From Arthrobotrys musiformis (Eukaryota; Ascomycota; Orbiliomycetes; Orbiliales; Orbiliaceae), in contig JAVHJL010000008.1 of the NCBI GenBank assembly GCA_036971715.1, forward strand, positions 434,001 to 498,000: 64,000 nt of DNA, given 5' to 3'. Both the position numbers and the translations under genes were made by a program. Positions 22,701 through 34,393 of this stretch are shown here, in pieces; position 1 is the first letter of the stretch, and every line of letters starts with the position of its first letter. The notes under the pieces are model-generated. The model did no database searches, was not told the origin of the DNA, and saw only the letters and a list, made by a program, of their open reading frames with translations.

Positions 22701-24707
22701 AAGAGCTCACAGTTCACAAAACCAACTGGCGCGGGGTCTACAGTTGTTACGCCTTCGAAACAGGAGTGTGTGGTGGGGCAGAGACCTGAAGCGCAGAGAC
22801 GCTTAGTGGCTACCACAGGGCAGCTATACGCAAGCTTGCCATTCCCTGATACTCCATTCACATCAAGAATCAACACGGTTGATGAAGAATTTTTGAATCT
22901 ACCGAAGCACCCACCAAATGAGGAATCGGAACCTGAACCTCTAAAACTCATAGACAAACAACGGTACCAAATCGCCATGTCGAATCCATCCGAGCTACCT
23001 GGCTTTATGGAGGCAGCCAACTTCCCGGTCGCCAAAGTCGAATCCGAAACTGAAGAATCGGAAGAAGAGACCGAGGAGGAAAAAGCAGTCAGACGCGCGA
23101 TAAAGGGGAAGGCCGTTGACCGAGACTACTGGTCGGGCCACGACTACAGGTTCTATGCCCCTCCGCCTCCGTCGGATGACGAGGGGTTAGAAGGAACTCC
23201 TCCCGAGGAGGGTGAATCGCATGAGGCGATCTATAGGGCCTTCCTCGAGGAGGAGAGGAGGTACATCCTGGAAAAGGATGCGGAGTTGGCAGTGGCGGCT
23301 GCCGCTCTAGGAGCTAGACGTCTAGGAGAAAAAGACGTCACAACACCGGCTGATGCGCCGGAGGAGAGCTCTGAACCTCTCAATAAAGTTTGCTCTACCG
23401 GGCAAGCTGCAAAGGACCCAGCTCCTCTTCCTACCGTCGTACCCGGCGAGGAAGAAGAAGATCCGTTTGCCCCTGCGGAAGAACGGGCAAAGTTTTAGAA
23501 CGACAAAGCCAGACGCGAGTACGTTCGGCCCCAGGGGACGATATGGACGGCGCAAAAGATTAAGAACGCCAAACAAAGAAAATTTAGACCGAATCGTTCG
23601 CAGTCAACGATTCCGCAATCGCGATCTACATCACATATGACGAATATTTCACAATCTTCAAAGGATAGCGTTGTTACTGTTGTACCCCTTACACAAGAAC
23701 AACTTCATCAAACGCCTGCGGAAATGTACCGCCAGAAACAGATGGCGCTCATGGAACAAGAAACTGAATCCAGGCTTGCGCCTATTAGGCAAGCCATCGC
23801 CGAAAATTATAAAAAGTATGCCACACCTCGTCGTGTTAAACGCGACAAGATGATTAGAGACGCTAAGAAAAGACGAGAGATGGAAGCGAGACAAAAAATG
23901 GAAAAGAAAAAAGCAGCGGCTATGAAAGCTCAGGAACAATCTACGACCCGTCGACTACTCACCCCTCCTCCGAAACGCAAAACTCCGCCCCGTTCCCCTA
24001 ATGAGCCCATAACACCCCGCCGAGTACGCCCCGGAATGACAAAAGCGGAAATAGACCAAGCGATGTCAGATAACGAAGACTGGAGCGATCTCATAGCAAC
24101 TAGTCCCAGTCCTGCGCCGAGGAATAAGTCTGGCTCTTCAATGCGAACTGAACCCCAACTTCGACCTCTCAACCCAGTACGACCCTACCTCCGGTTATCA
24201 GGACCCGTTAAATCTAGGACGGAAGAATTCGAAGAGGCTCAAGACCCTACTAAAGCCAAAAACAAAGGATTGTTTTCCGTTCTAAAGGTACCAAAGGTCC
24301 AAGATTTCGAACGAGACGGACTACTACTTCCTGTTAAAGCCCCTCCGCCACCCAAACCCACCGATAATTCCGAAGCGTCCTCATCCTCCGCCCCCGCAAA
24401 ACCTGCCCCCCCTCTTCCTCCCCGACCAATTTACAAATGCGACACCCTAGGCCGCCTCCCGATCTCCGTCATTAGAGAGTACAAAGCCCTCCTCGGAACA
24501 AGATGTCCGCCCGCATGGAGAATGCTAGACATGTATTTCGCCCAGCTTTCCAGACCCGATGCTCATGTTAACCGCGATGAACTCATTGCACAGGTATTCT
24601 GGAATTGGGAAAGGCTTTCCGGACTTCGAATCGCTAACTTGCCAGAGGATAAAATTTTGAGGACGGTGATGGATTATGTTTCTTCTGTTTTGCAGAGGAA
24701 GTGTTAG
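19702..24707 (+). CDS. Very long disordered protein, interrupted by one in-frame TAG
   Basis: Exons 19702-20688, 20747-20863 and 20919 onward join in phase. From 20919 the frame stays coding-like to the stop at 24705-24707, except for one TAG at 23496-23498. If 23439-23498 (60 nt, GT..AG, phase 0) is a fourth intron, the product is 1,610 residues. If not, the protein ends at 23498 and 23499-24707 is cut off. The N-terminus is Pro-rich. A Lys-rich block lies at exon 3's start (KKNKKKDKKKKG). Asp/Glu-rich and Pro-rich segments and a basic coiled-coil-like stretch follow (about 23790-23930). Only the last 90 residues look folded (WRMLDMYFAQLSRPDAH, VFWNWERLSGLRI). I do not recognise the family. 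Two genes rather than one is the main alternative. Confidence 0.6.
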
Positions 24708-25690
24708 TGGGGTTCCCTTCCTACTATTCAACTCCGTTCCTTGTCTCGTACCCAGACCACAGGGGTGCTACGTTCCATGGTGCTACCGTTCTGTTATTAC
24801 TGCTCTGTTACTATTATGCTTTATGATTGTTCTGCCATTACTTTGCTTTATTACTGTCTTATTACTGTTGTCATCCCCCTTCATGTCATTTTTTTCTTTA
24901 AATGTATGCATTTTAAGGCGTATGAAATTATGACAGCGAGCAATGAAATATGTGGTATGCCTTAGCCTTGTGCAAACGATAGCCGCCCCGTGGGGCACAA
25001 CATGTAAAATTGGTACACTGAGGCCCCAGTAAGTCTAATTATTATATTTCTATACATAGCACTCAGGCGTGCAACCCCATTGAACCTCATTGCGTATAGG
25101 TTTACATTCAAGTCTAGGTAGGTAGGTATATAGCTCAGCCGACTTAAATTCACAGAAGCCTCGCGCACGCCCCTGGTGCTAGTGGGGACTGGTGTGGCCA
25201 TTTCGTCGTCTATAGGTCTAACTAATCTAGGGCAGACAACTACCTAGGTACCTACTCCCTTCTATGTTTGGGCACAAGACTAACCTACCGTTCTTAAATT
25301 AAGAATCTTCATCGTGATATAATCTAATTCCACCACTCTAAATAAATAAGTGTCCCCGTTAAGTGAACTCACTGCGTCGTAATCGATCTCAGATATAAAG
25401 CTGAAACCTCTTCTTCGATCGTAGGCAATATTGCGCTTGCACCACTGCGAGACTAACTTGCGCCATACCTACTTGATAGTTTCGCCAATTGGTCGTGAGT
25501 ATCACAGCACGTATCCATGAATTATTCCATCATGAGATAGAACCGCCCGGAATCTTGCCCCAGCCCTAAGCCCTACTACTCCTCCGTACACCTATAACCT
25601 TCCCTTGGTTTCTAGAGCGTGTGAGTGATGCCACGGTGGAAACAAATTCGTAATTATGGAATGATCCGTAACATCCGTATCAATCCCCCA
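24708..25690. other. Intergenic, about 1 kb
   Basis: T-rich 3' flank, then AT-rich sequence with CTAGGTA-type motifs near 25110 and 25240. No gene or RNA I can support. Confidence 0.35.
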
Positions 25691-25698
25691 AATGGGGG

Positions 25699-25706
25699 TA
25701 TATAAA
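25699..25706 (+). promoter_or_regulatory. TATA box upstream of a decayed gene
   Basis: TATATAAA in a G/C-rich setting, followed by a CT-rich leader (25720-25765) and an ATG at 25768, the layout of an active fungal promoter. The frame after that ATG stops quickly, suggesting the promoter outlived its gene. Confidence 0.45.
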
Positions 25707-25767
25707 GAAGCCCACCCCCACTTCTTTCTGAACTTTTTCCTCTCTTGCAATAACCTCCCCCCTCCTC

Positions 25768-28340
25768 ATGCGGCGCCAAAAATACCTTTCACGTGCCCCA
25801 CGGGCATCGTGATACCTCATTATGCAAAACCAGTCTTGAGTCTTCTATTCAAGAAAAGCATTCATGGTTCTCTACTTTTGATATATTCATACCAAGGGTT
25901 ACTTACACCCCCTTGTCGACGATATGCCCCAAGATTTCATGTCTGGGGTCTTCTTCTTCAACGAATTCCCTAGCGCCGAATCTGACGCCTTTCCCGACCT
26001 CTGATCGGGGTCGGGTTGCTCGAGTGGGCTCAGATTTGGGCCCCGGGCCCTCCCTTCCACCGTCCTTCCTCAAGGGTGGTGGTGGGGGGCTTTACCACCG
26101 GTGTTGATATGATGATACTTGAACCGAAACTCTGAAGCGGAGATGAAGAGTTCGTCATTTCAAATGCTATACAAGGCTTCAAACCCAACTTTGAGCCTTT
26201 TAAAAAGGGCGCTGTTAAGTATTGGAAGCCGGTAATGTCTCTTTTTGGTCTCCCAAGCCAACGCATCCTTTGGGCACCGGCTTGGGTACAAAACGCTGAA
26301 GATCAAAAGTCATGCCCGGGCTGAAAACGCATTCCGGCCGCTCGATATATGATTCGACAACCCCGCACATTTACCACGACATCAAAATCTTATGGGGATA
26401 TTTTATATACTTTCAGAGATGGCTCAGAGAAATCGTCTTTCCTTAGGGAAAGAATGATGGACGAGCTTTAGGACCCAACACAGGGCCATTTGGATAACCG
26501 CCCTCACGCGTCCTAGAAGTTTTCCTAAGGGTTTCTGCAATCCAAGGATCGACATATTCTCGACGCTTTCAAGTCCAAAAAACTACATGCGTCAATTCAG
26601 CGCAACATAGATGATATTTGCGACTATAGAGGCCAGAACTTAAATCAAACCCTGGGCTCATTCTCTCGCAGAACGCATTATAGACCGGAAACACCTGGGA
26701 AATACGAATACTCCGAAAAGCGCATGCGAGGATGTGACGAGAATAAGCATGACCAAAATATCGAAATACGATATATGTGGGTTCTTGAATACACCTCGTT
26801 GTCGAGATAGAATCATAGCGGAACCAGAGCGCAAGCACGGGTGATTCATATGAATCCCCACAAGTCGGACCACCAAGGCAGAAGTGATTAGCCTCGAATC
26901 CAAGCGCTGATAGCTAATGGCCGATGCGTGTACCTTGGAATAAACAACATGCAGTCGTTATCGAATACATTACACGGGCCCACCTGCTAGCATAGAGGAG
27001 AAGTGGAAAAGAATTATGTGCCTGAAAGAGGGCTTTGGATTCATACTGAATAGCTAGCAACCCTCAGACTACCGAATGGCTTTGGAGAGGATGCTATAGT
27101 CCGAAAGCAACCTACCCAGGGCAAGAGTCACATTTTCTGACATGCTAATTCCCACATCGCTACACCAATACCATATTCCTTGCATCATGAAACCAGCGAC
27201 TTCTTGAAATGGAAAGCCTGTCCAGTCGCCTCATGATTCCACAAAGACACTGGCGCTTCGCTGAACCGAATAGAATACGGCGCTGCGAAGGTCAAAAGTG
27301 AGGCTGGTTCCATCAAAGCCCCGACTGCCCAGCTGAGAACCCGGCCAGCAGGCCAACTATCGCCCACCTAATGGGCTGGTACCCCATCCAGTCATCAGGC
27401 TGGAGAACGGACACCTGTGGCTGCCGGGCTCCTTGCGAGCAGAATGATTGGGAGGATGACGGGGAGGAGGACTGGGAGGAGGAACCAAAATACCACAGAC
27501 TTGATCAATTGATGGAAACTTTCGAAAGTTTTCAGTGCATCGGCTAGAAATAAAGAGGGAACTATCCATCTGCAGCAAAATTCTCCGGGCCACCTGAGTT
27601 CGGCATATATGCCGAAGCACCTACCATGGAACGTGGATGTTTCGATACCGTCGTCGACGACATACTCGAAGCGAGTTCGACATAGAGGATGTATGAGTCT
27701 ACCATTTATTCATGAATTATCTGGGCCTATATTGCTGGAATACTTTCGATTTCGGGCACTCTCTATAGGCTTCGCTCGCTACAATATATGTGGACACGCG
27801 AACATGACATACTCGAGGATGCGTCTATCCTCCCTCAATGGCAACTCAAACTTGTACTAAAAGATCCGGGTGAGAAGGTCCCAGCTCCAGAGAAAGCTCC
27901 CATTACTTCGGGTCATGAAGGACATGTTTCGACAGGGCCCAGAGAGGCAAGCCCAGAACATTGTGGCTCTCGGACACACTATACTTTACGCGATATAGAT
28001 ATAGATTGATTGGGAAGCCCTGTTGGGGTATGTGGCGCAAACAAAAATCGAAGGACGTCAATCGTGTTATCGGACACAAAAGCCCCACATGTGCTGAACC
28101 CCGGCATCAACAATCTGCGATCGAAATGGCGGAATTAGATCGAGACTTTCGGGTCCGACATTTCTTATGATACCAAAAGGTTCCGACACTAGCGAAAGAT
28201 ATATACAGTTGGCTATAGTCCATTTTCTATTGAAAGGCAAAAGGTTGACAGCTGTTGTCGGTGCTTTTGGCCCTGGAATGGATCCCGAGGGGGAAGGTTC
28301 GGGGAGCATGGATGAAAAGAGTTTTACGACTAAATGATAT
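25768..28340 (+). pseudogene. Decayed protein-coding gene, several stops and frame changes
   Basis: Downstream of the TATA box the + strand carries runs of protein-like sequence broken by stops. In one frame (25890-26001) is DDMPQDFMSGVFFFNEFPSA. In another, from about 26001 to 27512, are segments such as KYWKPVMSLFGLPSQRILW, separated by stops at 26133, 26322, 26469, 26514, 26526, 26808, 26889, 26988, 27051, 27138, 27234, 27369 and 27510. A third frame holds acidic QNDWEDDGEEDWEEEPKYH (about 27440-27540). A fourth holds LEDASILPQWQLKLVL (about 27800-27850). Stop density in the main frame is about half the random expectation, so this is suggestive rather than firm. Family not recognised. The alternative is a multi-intron gene that I failed to assemble. 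Confidence 0.35.
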
Positions 28341-31333
28341 TACAAGACGCAAACGCGGGCATATCTCTTGATAAATCCAGATGCACGAGCCCCGCAAAAA
28401 AGTCTGGTTTCGGGTTTCCGGGGGTCTTTCTTTTTTCTTTTTCTTTTTCTTTTTTTTTTCACTGGCTTGCAAAACACGCTTATTTAGCGCTCTATCCTAT
28501 ATATATTTAATCAAAGCCTTCACCAAATTTCCATATACGCATACTACATCAGACACAGTAGCATCTGGTTTACGAGATAATACTACATCCTCATACCCTT
28601 GATATTATCGATATATGACCAAGCATATATCCACTCCGCGCCTACTGTACCAATTCGATACGTTGCAGCTCACAATCATCATGGGGCGTCTTACTAGCGT
28701 GGCTTTCATAACCTACATTTGTTCCATGACAAATTCGCTGCAACGACGGGCCCTCATTTAGTTCATGAAAGCCCTCGGAAGCTCCGATCTTTGGCTAGCT
28801 GCGAGTGGTATACTTCGTTACATATATCCCTAACAAAAAATGCAAAATATGAGATTTACTGTCTAGTACCGAGCCTGGTGGGGCAAATGAAAACTGTAGA
28901 GATGGTATAGGAGGCTAGGCTACCACACCCTGATACCGAGGAACCATGAATATCTTCTAGTAGGTTCATAGTTGCATCAGTGACTCCGCAAGGGGGTAGT
29001 AAGCTATATATATAGCCTGGAAGAAACCGGTCGCCGCCGTGGTTCCATGGTACATTCATTTTATATTATAACGTTCTTTTCAGACACTCCTCGATATACC
29101 GATATTGGCCGGGGTGCTGATTTAGTCGGTATTTAACTCTAAGTAGCCGGAGATATACGCCAGTGATGCACTTGGGAATGTTGCCACTATCCTGCCAGTG
29201 ATATGATGATATATTTTGCATAATAGCAGTTTAATTTTTTTTTTGGATTGATTCTCGGCCAGAGATTCGAATAAAGCCCTTGCGGAAACCCGCTATGATT
29301 GATAAAGACGCTCCGGTTCCAAAACCTTGTTCAAGCCATCGCTGAATGAGTGTTCCGACCATACCAGATCTCGATGTGGTCATACTCCACCTCTTGATGG
29401 GTGGTCCGAAAAGGCTTCTTCGAAGAAAAAATCGACTAGAAGGGTCCCAAAGTACCCATAATGGTCGCAAGGGAGAAGAATGCTCTTAAAGTGACACAAA
29501 CTCAAAGCGAGAATTGGATTCGTTTAACTTTCCAAGATACCACCGGATGAGATCTCTATCGCTTCTCCGCATGCAAATGTTTCGCGGCCGGGTGGGATGC
29601 ACCAAATACGTACCTTTCGAACTGGTCGCGGCAAAAGCAGATTCTAAACATGCGACGGTTAAAACCTTGACCTGCATCTATATATATACGTATTCTGAAT
29701 GAAAATGACAATATAAATGGGTTTGAGTTGTCTCGTACCCAGCCCACCTGGGTTTCGAATAGTTTTGTTCCCAGGTTCTGATTGGGAGATGCGATGAGCC
29801 CCGGGGCGGAAATATATACCTCGCGCATCCTTTCCAGCTCATGGCGGGCCTCAATCCGCTCAAAGGTCGAACGGGGATGTGATGTAAGCGCCGTCCCCGT
29901 CCCTCTTACGGCTGCCAAAAGGGAGATGATGAGACCTGCTAGAAATATTCAACAGGCCGGGTATATCTAGGTCTGGCACCGAACCTCTCGAACCTAATAA
30001 CGGAAATATTATATCATGTGGAAACGAGAATTTGATCAACTATCACATAAAACCGATCGATCAAGATAACGACTCCGAACATGCTGAAAAGGCAACACCT
30101 ATCATATATAGTACAGTGAAATGCCTTCGAAGGCAATATGTCCTTTTCTACAAAATACCATGGGAGGGCACAGCTTGGTATAGGGGACAAGGCACAGTTA
30201 AATGTCGAAGGTCCGTGGTGTTATCGATACACAAAATCAGCTTTGGGGACTAGCAGACTAAATTTATAAACTGTCCGCATTACAGTATTTCATGGCTGCC
30301 GACGGATGTTCTCTAGTCTTATATCCCTAATCAAGTCACGTTCAGGGCCAAATACATCATATGTCCCTTCCGATGCTATACCCACTGACTACCAAGAAGA
30401 CGCGAACTTCACATGACCCAATTTGCGTTCCGCGACCCAAGACGGGGGATAGTGGGTTCGAGCCATATACCCACACAGCAATGTACAGCAAGAGAATATG
30501 TGGGCCTAGCTCGCTTCAAAGAGGATACGAGTTAAGGTGAGCGCGCTTCTATTATCATATATGTACATATGTGTACCAGCTTTGGGTTGCGAGCACGGTC
30601 CATAGCTCCCACTAAGTAGCTTACCGCGCATGGATGAGGCCATACAATCTACTTCACATATACATAATGCCTACGACTCCATGCGCGGACCTAAATCTAT
30701 TTCCTTTGATCCATGTCATCACCACCACCTTCCAGAAAGCGCGTCAATATGAAGGCCCTTACTCAGAGCACCAACGGACTTTCGACGGAAATCCAGCTTG
30801 CCACAACCGTATTTAGGACTTAGGCCGCCTTCTAGCGGGTGGTGACGGCCACCGTTCAACAAAATCAAGGAGATCAGACGCAGCCACAGACCGCGAGTCA
30901 TGGTACAAAATGTCTCGCGACCTTGGGGTAGCGATCGAGCCAGCGTGTTATTTCTATAAGTTTGTTATCTTACCAATAAATGTATAGACTCGCGTGTTAC
31001 TTTTATGGTAGTCCTTCGTCTTATATCATAATTCTTATGAAGGCTGCAATGATGTTCACGTTTCTTTAGCGATGACCATCATGATATTAGTGTATATAAA
31101 GAAATAGAATTCTAGAATACGGGAGGTATTCGTATGTGCAAGTAGTATTTCTAAAATCCCCGACGAATTCATGCGAAATTATTCACGCGCACAAATTTCC
31201 AGATCACTCCTTTTATTTTACAAATGGAATGTTCTGACCTTCCCATTTAACCCACAACGCTAACCGGGGTGCGGCCCAAAAAAATTACATCCGCTTAAGG
31301 CCTTCGACCCCAGCAGCAAAACGATAAACTCGC
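28341..31333. other. 3-kb region, no intact gene
   Basis: Contains a pyrimidine tract (28428-28459) and short minus-strand frames that look partly protein-like: 28856-29059 (N-terminus MNVPWNHGGDRFLPGY) and 29556-29960. The latter has a hydrophobic, signal-peptide-like start (FLAGLIISLLAAVRG) with no ATG in frame, followed by a possible splice site. These may be remnants of a secreted-protein gene; I could not join them into one frame. Confidence 0.3.
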
Positions 31334-31427
31334 TGATTTCATTGAGGATCGAACTCAAGACCTCGACCGTTCAAATTCTCAAGAGAAATTGTTAAGGTCG
31401 CGTGATAACCAACTACACCATGAAACC
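31334..31427 (-). tRNA. tRNA-Val (AAC), with intron
   Basis: Read on the minus strand: acceptor stem GGTTTCA / TGAAATC (one G-T pair), D arm GTGTAGTTGGTTATCAC, anticodon stem CGACC/GGTCG, anticodon AAC in loop TTAACA..C, variable loop AGGTC, T arm TTGAG-TTCGATC-CTCAA, discriminator A. A 20-nt intron sits one base 3' of the anticodon (about 31369-31388), the canonical place for nuclear tRNA introns. A and B boxes for RNA polymerase III are intact, and a short run of T (AAAA on the + strand near 31317) follows as terminator. Confidence 0.92.
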
Positions 31428-32052
31428 GTTGCGGATTTGTGATTGCGAGATCCTTTCGGCGGGTGAAGAATCTTTTCGGCGACATTCCCCGCTGGCTTTT
31501 TCTTTTGTCGCTATTGAATCTGAATCTAGGTCAACGCAAGTGCCAAGGCGTCGACATGCCTTTTCCTGAATCCATGAGGCGAGCTACCAAGATGAAGCAC
31601 AAATATCCACTGTTTTCGGGGTAAGTTAAATCGAATTGATATTCCTGAAAGTTCACATCGTGTTTGAAATCCCCTTTTTCAGCGGGGTCTGATTCGAAAA
31701 ATAAACTAGAGAAAATGCCCAGGTCAAGCGTTTATATATTATAACACTGATGATAAGGGTCACCTTCTACAACACAGAAGAAGTAAATTACAACATGGGA
31801 ATCTAGGCAGGTCACATCTGGATCTGGCCGCTGGGACGACGCTGCGCAAACGAGAAAAGCGAGTTTACAATTTACCCTCGAGCATTAATTTAGCTCCGAC
31901 ACTAAAAGTACACTACCTACAGGACAGTAACAGTAAACACATATGATACAACCTGGGCGCGGAAGGCGCAGACGCAGAGGTACAGTTTCGTCATACCAAG
32001 TTGTTGAGATGAATGCGCCCATACCACCCAGATATGACCAGAAAATTATATA
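31428..32052. other. Intergenic between tRNA and F-box/LRR gene
   Basis: 5' flank of the tRNA gene and 3' flank of the gene at 32053. No supportable ORF. Confidence 0.4.
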
Positions 32053-34393
32053 CTACGGTACCAGGCCAATATTTCCAACAGTCGCGCTCTGCCCTATATT
32101 TCCAACAGTCGCATTCTGTCCTATATTTCCAACAGTCGGGTTCTGTCCTACAGTCCCAACAGTTGCGTTCTGTCCTACATTTCCAATAGCCGCGTTCTGT
32201 CCCCCAGACCAAAAGGCATGAGTGGTAGGTGGAAAATCCGAGAATTTGCATCTACCCCTCTCAGGCCTTCCGATCCAAGACCAAGGCCCCGCTTGTTCAC
32301 CTAGAATGCAAGAGTCGGAACACGAGTCCCAGGTGACTGGTCGGATCGAAGCCTTAACTAAACCCCCTTCTGTCGGCGTGTAATCCACCTCGCTAGCTTG
32401 CAAATCGATCGCTTCATTGTGCCGCCTCACATATTGTCTATCCTCACCATTTAATAGAACCTTGAAAGCGGGTGTCGACGCCGCGCAAGGAGCTGTTGAC
32501 TCCGTTTCCTCCGCCGCGTCATCAACCGCGTCACCAACTGCCTGAGCGTTGCTTTGGGCGAGCTGGATTTGGCGATTTCCTATCTCCTCGGCTATAACGA
32601 TACACTCCGCTTCGGTCATTCTGGGGTTCGCACTTGCGAGATATTCCAGGATACGGAAACGTTGGAGGTTCGGAGGAGGTATCAAACGTAGCTAGTTTTT
32701 ATGGGCAGTTGACGCTGTTAGTATACTGGAATTTTATGAGCCTAAAAATGGTGTTTTCACATACTAATTTTTGTGAGCCCATCGGCAGCGCTAATTCTCT
32801 CAACTTCGGCCAGTCGCTAAAGTCGGTCGCTCCTTCATTCGGCCACCAGCGGAGGCGAAATCCTACCCGCCAAACCGGTCGTTTATTAGGAGGCAGAATA
32901 ACTGAGCCAAAATAAAGAACCTCTAAACTCGGTCGTAGATGTGCAATGGTTGAATGTAGATACGGACGCCACTCGTGATTTTGTCCAATACTCAATATCT
33001 TCAGAGGCGGAAGACACATCAAAATAGCGACGAGGGTATCGTGATGATGATGAGATAAAAGTTGAAAAGCTTTTAGGTTGGCCAGCCGGTCGCTGCGTAG
33101 GAGATATAGAAGCGGTCTCTTGAATCTTCTATCGCCCAGAAAATCTAACGATAGGCAAGTGAGTTTCTCGGGGATAAAGAATGGCTCGGGGCAGTATCCG
33201 AACTCAGGTTTGGAGTCTTTGCTCTTGTCATTGCCTGAATTCGGGGCTGGTTTGGGGCCGAAGAAGTCCTGAAGGAATCTGCATGAAGATATTTTTAGTT
33301 CCCTCAAAGCAAGTGGGTTGTGCAATGGCCTTCTGGAGAAAGGGAAGAGATGATTCCGAGCCAAATATTCAATATACTCTTTGTTCTGCATAACACCAAC
33401 TTGAAAGTGCAGCGAACGGAGGGTTTTAGAATTCCGAGATAAGAAATCCCAAATGAAATTGTAGTAGCCAGAAAACCGTCCTAACCTTCGCCCGTGGACC
33501 GTATCAGGCTGAAAGTAGTCTAGCTGGTGCGAGTACTGCGAGTCGACTTGATGCTCAGCGGTGGGCCACATCACATAGAATGATAGGGCTTTTAATTTCC
33601 TGACTGGCCAAAGAGCCTCCTCCCACTTTGGCCCAGTAAAAAGGTTTTGACCGAATACAATCTCCAACTCTCTGATGTTCTCGTTTCCCCACAGCAAGCG
33701 TACTACGATCTCATTCGCATAGATACATTTATCGATCTCCCAAAACCCGCGCAGCCTAAATAGAAGCACAATTAGAATTGAGGCACAGCCATTCGGGGTA
33801 CGAAATGATTTCGGGTTGTAACGCTTAATACGCATGTAGGGGATGTGTAAACTAAATCTGGGGATAGATAACAACCATATTTAATTAACTTACTTGAGGA
33901 CTCTTAGATTCGTAATCTGTCTTAATACGGGTGCAAACTCGACTGGGAAGTTGTCGGGGTCCTTTTTATGGCGCCATAATAAATCGCACGGAACGATATC
34001 TAGAGTGCGGATATATTGAATCCCTGGCGTCGTAGGGTCAATCCACCGTGGTACTTGTAGGTGTGCTCTAAAACACGGAATTTGAAGTGTGAAGGTGCGG
34101 TATCGATACCGGATGGCGGCGTTGTAAAGCGCCCGACAGAGCGGTGACAATGACATAATATCTCGGTGATGTAACTATCGCCATAAAATGCATATGTCAG
34201 TCATCACGTATATGTAGTTAATATTACTTAGCCAACCCATGGCCAAAAGTAGATCTCTGCAGAAAACTCCAGAATCAAGTAATCTTTTGGGTTTAGAGTA
34301 CACGAGACCGGCACTTACATAATCGAATATCATCATCAAAATTTCCATTTGGGCTCTCTGGAGCGGACTTTGGTGTGTAGGGCTTGAATCCAT
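32053..34393 (-). CDS. F-box/LRR-type protein with C-terminal tandem repeat (subfamily C)
   Basis: Four exons on the minus strand join in phase: 34319-34393, 33894-34174, 32765-33755 and 32053-32691, 661 residues. Splicing exon 1 to exon 2 creates a textbook F-box: MEILMMIFDY joined to LHHRDIMSLSPLCRALY. Leucine-rich repeat-like segments follow (NLRVLKLRGF across the second junction, LKALSFYV, LALRELKI, KLTCLSLDFL, LKILSIG, KLRELALP). The last intron has a TACTAAC branch site. The C-terminus has an Ala/Glu-rich stretch and then nine-residue repeats (GQNATVGNI). Predicted SCF receptor. For intron 2 a nearer acceptor keeps the frame too, but breaks the LRR pattern. Confidence 0.75.
32068..32202 (-). 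repeat. 27-nt coding tandem repeat, five copies
   Basis: Five contiguous 27-nt units (32068-32094, 32095-32121, 32122-32148, 32149-32175, 32176-32202) encode GQNATVGNI-like peptides at the C-terminus of the F-box/LRR protein. Divergence between units is low in the middle copies. Confidence 0.9.

Noticed and set aside
30440..30490. GTGGG-TTCGAGC resembling a T arm.
   Set aside because: The 3' half does not pair in the right place; only a longer unrelated hairpin (GTGGG/CCCAC) is possible.
24708..31333. Possible transposon relic, because of the gene-poor decayed stretch.
   Set aside because: I found no terminal repeats, no target-site duplication and no reverse transcriptase or transposase motif.
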